64,000 bases of DNA from ZC4RG35 sp964571765 (GTDB taxonomy: Bacteria > Actinomycetota > Acidimicrobiia > Spongiisociales > ZC4RG35), in NCBI GenBank assembly GCA_964571765.1, contig CAZNDH010000002.1, forward strand, positions 62,001 to 126,000. Reading direction: 5' to 3'. A program made the translations under genes and the position numbers. Position 1 is the first letter of the stretch. Each line of letters begins with the position of its first letter. Below the pieces are notes generated by a model. The model worked only from the letters and a program-made list of their open reading frames with translations, did not search any database and was not told the DNA's origin. Positions 60,210 through 64,000 of this stretch are shown here, piece after piece.

Positions 60210-61292
60210 TCAGTTGCGGTCATCCCCACTGCGTCGGAAACGGCGGAGGTCGCCGATCTCTTTGATCCTCTCCTCGGCGACGTGCTCGGCGGCCTGGTTG
60301 GGGTTGATCCCCTCCCGGTCTGCAGTCTCCAGGATGCGCTTGGTGGCGTCGTAGATCGAGTCGACCAGGTGCATCGCCCGGGTCTTGGAGTACCCGTTGA
60401 GCTGGTCGTACACGTTGATCAGCCCACCAGCGTTGACCACGAAGTCGGGGGCGTAGAGAATTCCCCGGTCGGCGAGCCGCTCGGCGTCCTTCTCGGTGGC
60501 CAGCTGGTTGTTGGCGCTGCCTACCACCGCGGCACAGTTGAGCTCGGAGATGGTCTCCTCGTTGAGGACACCACCCAGGGCACACGGGGAGTAGATGTCG
60601 CACTCCACCTTGTGGATCTCGTCGAGGGCCACTGCCCGGACCCCGTACCTCTCCACTGCGGTTGTGACGGCTGGCGGGAAGGAGTCGGCGATGACCACGT
60701 TGGCCCGAGCCTCGACCAGGAGCTGGACAAAAGCCGAGCCCACCTTGCCCACCCCCTGTACGGCGAAGGTGCGACTGGCCAGGTCGGGGGTCCCCCAGAT
60801 CTTCTGGGCGACCGCCCGGGTGGCCGCATACAGCCCTCGTGCCGTCACCGGCGAGGGGTCACCGGATCCACCCATGATCGCCGAGTTTCCTACCACCCAA
60901 CGAGTCTCCCGGCGGATCATGTCCATGTCGGCACTGGTGGTCCCCACGTCTTCGGCGGTGATGTACCGGCCCTGAAGGGAGCCGACGATTCGCCCATAAG
61001 CCCGGAGGAGACGTTCCGACTTGTCGTGGTGCGGGTCGCCGATGATGACCGCCTTTCCTCCGCCGAGGTCTAGCCCGGCGGCGGCGGCCTTGTATGTCAT
61101 CCCCTTGGAGAGGCGGAGCACGTCGGTGAGGGCATCCTCCTCGCTGGGATACGGAAAAAAACGAGTCCCGCCGAGGGCGGGACCGAGAGCCGTGCTGTGT
61201 ATGGCGATTATGGTCCGGAGGCCGGATACCTGGTCATGGCCGAAGACCAGCTGCTCATGCCCGTCTTTGGCAACCTCGTCGAAGACGATCAA
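60210..61292 (-). CDS. Leucine/valine dehydrogenase (Glu/Leu/Phe/Val family)
   Basis: A 360-residue NAD-dependent amino acid dehydrogenase that makes branched-chain 2-oxo acids, the substrates of the E1 gene next to it. The catalytic lysine lies in KGMTYKAAAAGLDLGGGKAV (about 63-82). The N-terminal STALGPALGGTR and the Rossmann motif VQGVGKVGSAF near 178-188 fit leucine dehydrogenases better than glutamate dehydrogenases. The start is TTG at 61292 with a strong AGGAGG eight bases upstream. Confidence 0.9.
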   Translation of the reverse strand: MIVFDEVAKDGHEQLVFGHDQVSGLRTIIAIHSTALGPALGGTRFFPYPSEEDALTDVLRLSKGMTYKAAAAGLDLGGGKAVIIGDPHHDKSERLLRAYGRIVGSLQGRYITAEDVGTTSADMDMIRRETRWVVGNSAIMGGSGDPSPVTARGLYAATRAVAQKIWGTPDLASRTFAVQGVGKVGSAFVQLLVEARANVVIADSFPPAVTTAVERYGVRAVALDEIHKVECDIYSPCALGGVLNEETISELNCAAVVGSANNQLATEKDAERLADRGILYAPDFVVNAGGLINVYDQLNGYSKTRAMHLVDSIYDATKRILETADREGINPNQAAEHVAEERIKEIGDLRRFRRSGDDRN

Positions 61293-61398
61293 GGGGTAGA
61301 CCTCCTGCTCACGCGGTGCGACCTGAGGCGATCATACATCCGGCCCGGGGTGACGCGCCCGGTGGCCCTTTCGGGGCGGGTTGTGCCAGGATGGGCCG

Positions 61399-62136
61399 GT
61401 GACCAAAGCCGCCTTCCTCAGGGTCTACGAGCCCGACGCCCGTGGTTCAGCCGACCCCGTTCCCGGCTTCGTCAGGCAGTACGGGATGCTCTCCGAGTCG
61501 GCCGTGGACGATCGCCTGGTCTCCGAATGGAGTGGGCGCCAAGTGGTCTGTCCCAGCAACCTCCGTCTCCGGGTGCTCGAATCCACGGTTGCTTTCGCCA
61601 ACGCCTTCCGGGGGATGGGGGCCGGGGTGATTCCCGAGGACGCCGCCCGCCTCGCCGACCGCGAGCTGCGTACCTACCACCGGGCAAACCCCACGCACCG
61701 CTCCCATGTGCTCACCTCGCCGTGGCATGTCCCGGTACGTTGGTTCACCGCCTTCGATCCCTCCGAGAAGGAGGTCTACCAGGCCGACGAGCGTCCCACG
61801 GTCCGTTTTCGCACCGGGATCGAGCAGGCGCGGGCAAGAACCGATCGGGCGTTGCAGGTGCTGGAGTCCCTCGGGGCCTTCCAGGCACCGGCCGAGGAGC
61901 TCGGCCAGCTGATCGACTGGCTGGAGCCTTTCGCCGACGGATCGATGGTCGAACTCGACTACCACGACGTTGCCGACCTGTTCGACCCCGGTGTGGTGGT
62001 CCTCGACGACTCGTGTGAGCTGGTCCACCAGTCGCTCGACGCCCTGGAGAGCGGCGACATGATGAGGGCCGGTGAGTGCTACGGGCGGGTGGTTTCGCGT
62101 TGGGCGCCGGCCTTCAGCGTCAGCTTCTCCAACTGA
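61399..62136 (+). CDS. Conserved hypothetical protein
   Basis: 245 residues, soluble, rich in charged residues. It reads like an uncharacterised actinobacterial family, beginning VTKAAFLRVYEPDA and containing SPWHVPVRWFTAFDPSEKEV near 103-122 and VELDYHDVADLF near 185. No catalytic or binding motif is recognised. GTG at 61399 is preceded by CAGGAT (61387-61392) at six bases. It stands between the E1 operon (divergent) and a convergent methyltransferase. Confidence 0.65.
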   Translation: MTKAAFLRVYEPDARGSADPVPGFVRQYGMLSESAVDDRLVSEWSGRQVVCPSNLRLRVLESTVAFANAFRGMGAGVIPEDAARLADRELRTYHRANPTHRSHVLTSPWHVPVRWFTAFDPSEKEVYQADERPTVRFRTGIEQARARTDRALQVLESLGAFQAPAEELGQLIDWLEPFADGSMVELDYHDVADLFDPGVVVLDDSCELVHQSLDALESGDMMRAGECYGRVVSRWAPAFSVSFSN

Positions 62137-62142
62137 CGCACT

Positions 62143-62850
62143 TCAGATGCGGGCCTCCCACACCCGTGCCGTCCACAGATAACGGCTGCCCCGCTGGGTC
62201 ACCTGGACCAGTTTTTCCTTGAGCATCCCGGTCATCACCGGGTGCTCGGCCAGTGACGAGGGGAGGGGGATCGCCCTCTCAGCGAGTTGGCGAATGCTGC
62301 CGAAAATAGACCGGGCCTTGTCCAGGATGGTCCGCTCGTCTTGGAGAGTGCCGGTGGGGAGAAGGAGCCTTCCTCCCTTGCGGAGGAACTCCTTGGCCTC
62401 CTCGAGCATGCGGAGAGGCAGCTCGGCGCCGGTGGGGCCTCCGGAGAGACCCGAAGGGAACCATCCGGAAGCAGATGCCAGGTCATCGGGAATGCCCGAG
62501 ATGTCACCTATGACCAGGTCCGCCTCGGTCCCGGCCGGCAATGGCTCGAACACGCTGCCCTGGTAGAAGGTGATCCGGTCGGCGACGCCCTGGGAGAGGG
62601 CGTTCTCGGTGGCGACTTCCACGGTGCCCTCGGCGGCGTCGACACCGAACACCGTCTTTGCCCCTAGTTTTGCCGCGATGATGGAGAGTACGCCGGTACC
62701 ACACCCGATGTCGATGACGGTGCTCTCCTCGCCGACCTCGATGGCATCGGCTACCAGGGTGGATATGGTGGAGGGCCGGAACGTCGCCGGGCCCACCTTC
62801 AGGTCAAACGGGCCCAATCGCCCTTTCCAGCGAATCGTCTCGGTCTCCAT
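62143..62850 (-). CDS. SAM-dependent methyltransferase (class I, PrmA/PrmC-like)
   Basis: A 235-residue class I methyltransferase. The SAM-binding motif VIDIGCGTGVLSIIAAKLGA lies near 50-69, followed by VFGVDAAEGTV and VIGDISGIP. KVGPATFRPSTISTLVADA before the motif recalls ribosomal-protein or protein-glutamine methyltransferases, but the substrate is not clear. The ATG at 62850 has TATCTT (62857-62862) six bases upstream. The frame stays open 33 codons further without homology. Confidence 0.82.
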   Translation of the reverse strand: METETIRWKGRLGPFDLKVGPATFRPSTISTLVADAIEVGEESTVIDIGCGTGVLSIIAAKLGAKTVFGVDAAEGTVEVATENALSQGVADRITFYQGSVFEPLPAGTEADLVIGDISGIPDDLASASGWFPSGLSGGPTGAELPLRMLEEAKEFLRKGGRLLLPTGTLQDERTILDKARSIFGSIRQLAERAIPLPSSLAEHPVMTGMLKEKLVQVTQRGSRYLWTARVWEARI

Positions 62851-63094
62851 CAGAGCAAGATACCCGATCATGGTCATCACCATGTCAGAAGTTTCATGGG
62901 AAGACCCAAAATCTGCTCCCCGAACACCCAGCACAGGGGGTTGGAACAAGCCCCCGATCCATTACGGTCTGCGGTTGATGAGCGAGGCCGGGACAGCGTC
63001 TGCCGGGTGGTCACGATGACTGCCGACCGGCAACGTCGTTCTACACCGAGGCGGGCCTCCGCCAGATGGGCGTGATCGGTCGGTGGGCACCTCG

Positions 63095-64000
63095 ATGAGC
63101 GTCCTGACCCAGCGGGACCTATATGCCTTCACCATGGTGGTCGACACCGTCCTGCCCGAAGTGGCCGGCGATGGCCCTGCCTGGGAAACCCCGGGGGAGG
63201 ATCTCGGGTTGGCTGCTGGTTTGCCGGCGTTGTTCGACCGACTTCCCCACGACAAACCCCGCCGCGAGCTCAAGCTCTTCCTGGGAATGCTCAACTCGGC
63301 TCCGGGTGGCGCCGCCCTCTTCGGTCGGCCGGTGGCATTCACCAGACTTGGTGCCCAGGACCGGGCCGATGCCTATCGTCGCATGCTCTCCCATCCCAGT
63401 GGCAAGATCCGCCATGGTGCCGCTGCGTTGAAAGCCCTGGTGGCCCTGCTCTGGGTGACCACTGAGGCCGGTGATCGGCCCGATTCGTGGACTGCCATGG
63501 GATATCCCGGCCCGGACGGCGCCGCTCCTTCGGCACCACCCACGATCGAGACCGTCCAGGTCGACCCCGGAGCGACCCTCCGTTGCGACGTGGTGGTGGT
63601 CGGCTCCGGCGCCGGCGGTGGGGTCGCCGCCGGTGTCCTTGCCGCCGCCGGGCTCAGGGTGGTGGTGCTGGAGGCGGGCGGGGCTCACGATGTCGGGGAC
63701 TTCTCCCACCTCGAAGCGGACACCTATCGGCGGATGTACCTCGACGGAGCGCTCAACACCACTGACGACGGGAGCATGACCATGCTCGCCGGGGCGACCC
63801 TCGGCGGGGGAACCGTGGTCAATTACACCACCGCCTTTCCAACGCCGGACCCGCTGCGTGAGGACTGGGATCGCCTGGCCGGCTTCGACGGAGTGTTCAC
63901 CGGGGAGGACTTCGCCATCAGCCTCGATGAGGTGAGCCGTGTCCTGGGGGTCAATACCGACTTCGGCACTCCCTCGGCGCGTGACCAGATCCTGGAGAGG
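63095..64000 (+). CDS. GMC-family alcohol oxidase/dehydrogenase, N-terminal part (cut by window edge)
   Basis: The frame from the ATG at 63095 is open to the last base (302 codons). A helical N-terminal region (about 1-145) of the kind found in long-chain fatty alcohol oxidases precedes the FAD Rossmann motif VVVVGSGAGGGVAAGVLAAA (about 168-187). A second GMC motif follows: GATLGGGTVVNYTTA near 248-262. It would oxidise an alcohol using FAD. A GTG at 63083 is in frame. The 244 bases upstream hold no other gene and no clear promoter. Confidence 0.82.
   Translation, partial: MSVLTQRDLYAFTMVVDTVLPEVAGDGPAWETPGEDLGLAAGLPALFDRLPHDKPRRELKLFLGMLNSAPGGAALFGRPVAFTRLGAQDRADAYRRMLSHPSGKIRHGAAALKALVALLWVTTEAGDRPDSWTAMGYPGPDGAAPSAPPTIETVQVDPGATLRCDVVVVGSGAGGGVAAGVLAAAGLRVVVLEAGGAHDVGDFSHLEADTYRRMYLDGALNTTDDGSMTMLAGATLGGGTVVNYTTAFPTPDPLREDWDRLAGFDGVFTGEDFAISLDEVSRVLGVNTDFGTPSARDQILER

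Noticed and set aside
1..64000. CRISPR arrays, prophage, rRNA, tRNA and toxin-antitoxin pairs
   Set aside because: No regularly spaced repeats, no phage structural or integrase genes, and no RNA-gene sequences were recognised by reading; a covariance-model scan was not possible here.

Overview
The window is a gene-dense, very GC-rich chromosomal segment of a bacterium, most likely an actinobacterium. The evidence is the GC-biased codon use, the frequent GTG and TTG starts, an ECF sigma/RskA-type anti-sigma pair, a lipoprotein of the YxFxxD type, an Fe-S type PurF, and many start codons that sit 6-11 bases after a TAnnnT box with no Shine-Dalgarno (leaderless transcription). An uncultivated Acidimicrobiia-like lineage would fit, but the class is a guess. 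No rRNA, tRNA, CRISPR array, phage or intact insertion sequence was seen.

Region 1 (1-17 kb): the end of an acetyl-CoA synthetase, a TrpB2-type tryptophan synthase beta chain, and then an almost complete purine-base catabolic island. It holds adenine deaminase, a three-subunit xanthine dehydrogenase, an 8-oxoguanine/guanine deaminase-like amidohydrolase, urate oxidase, HIU hydrolase, OHCU decarboxylase fused to allantoicase, and allantoinase. A malate-synthase/HpcH-like enzyme and a class III aminotransferase beside them could consume the glyoxylate. Together these would take adenine, hypoxanthine, xanthine, 8-oxoguanine or urate to ureidoglycolate, urea and C2 units.

Region 2 (17-37 kb): de novo purine synthesis. 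A tightly overlapping minus-strand operon reads purC-purS-purQ-purL-(pfk relic)-mobA/purF-purM-thioesterase. purB, purE, purD, purA and glnA lie nearby. The most unusual feature is an in-frame fusion of a MobA-like molybdenum cofactor guanylyltransferase to PurF. The PurF catalytic cysteine is at residue 210, and a second possible start with its own -10 box lies at the junction. A phosphofructokinase relic with compensating frameshifts sits between purL and mobA.

Region 3 (38-46 kb): truncated haemoglobin, a decayed IS256-type transposase fragment, a coupled trio (59-residue ORF, SDR, QueA-like enzyme), dienelactone hydrolase, an ECF sigma/anti-sigma pair divergent from a lipoprotein, and small membrane proteins.

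Region 4 (46-64 kb): hydantoinase/oxoprolinase A and B separated by a thioesterase and an AlkD-like DNA repair gene, glycolate oxidase glcDEF, argS, a fused branched-chain 2-oxoacid dehydrogenase E1 with a leucine/valine dehydrogenase, a methyltransferase, and the start of a GMC alcohol oxidase at the right edge.
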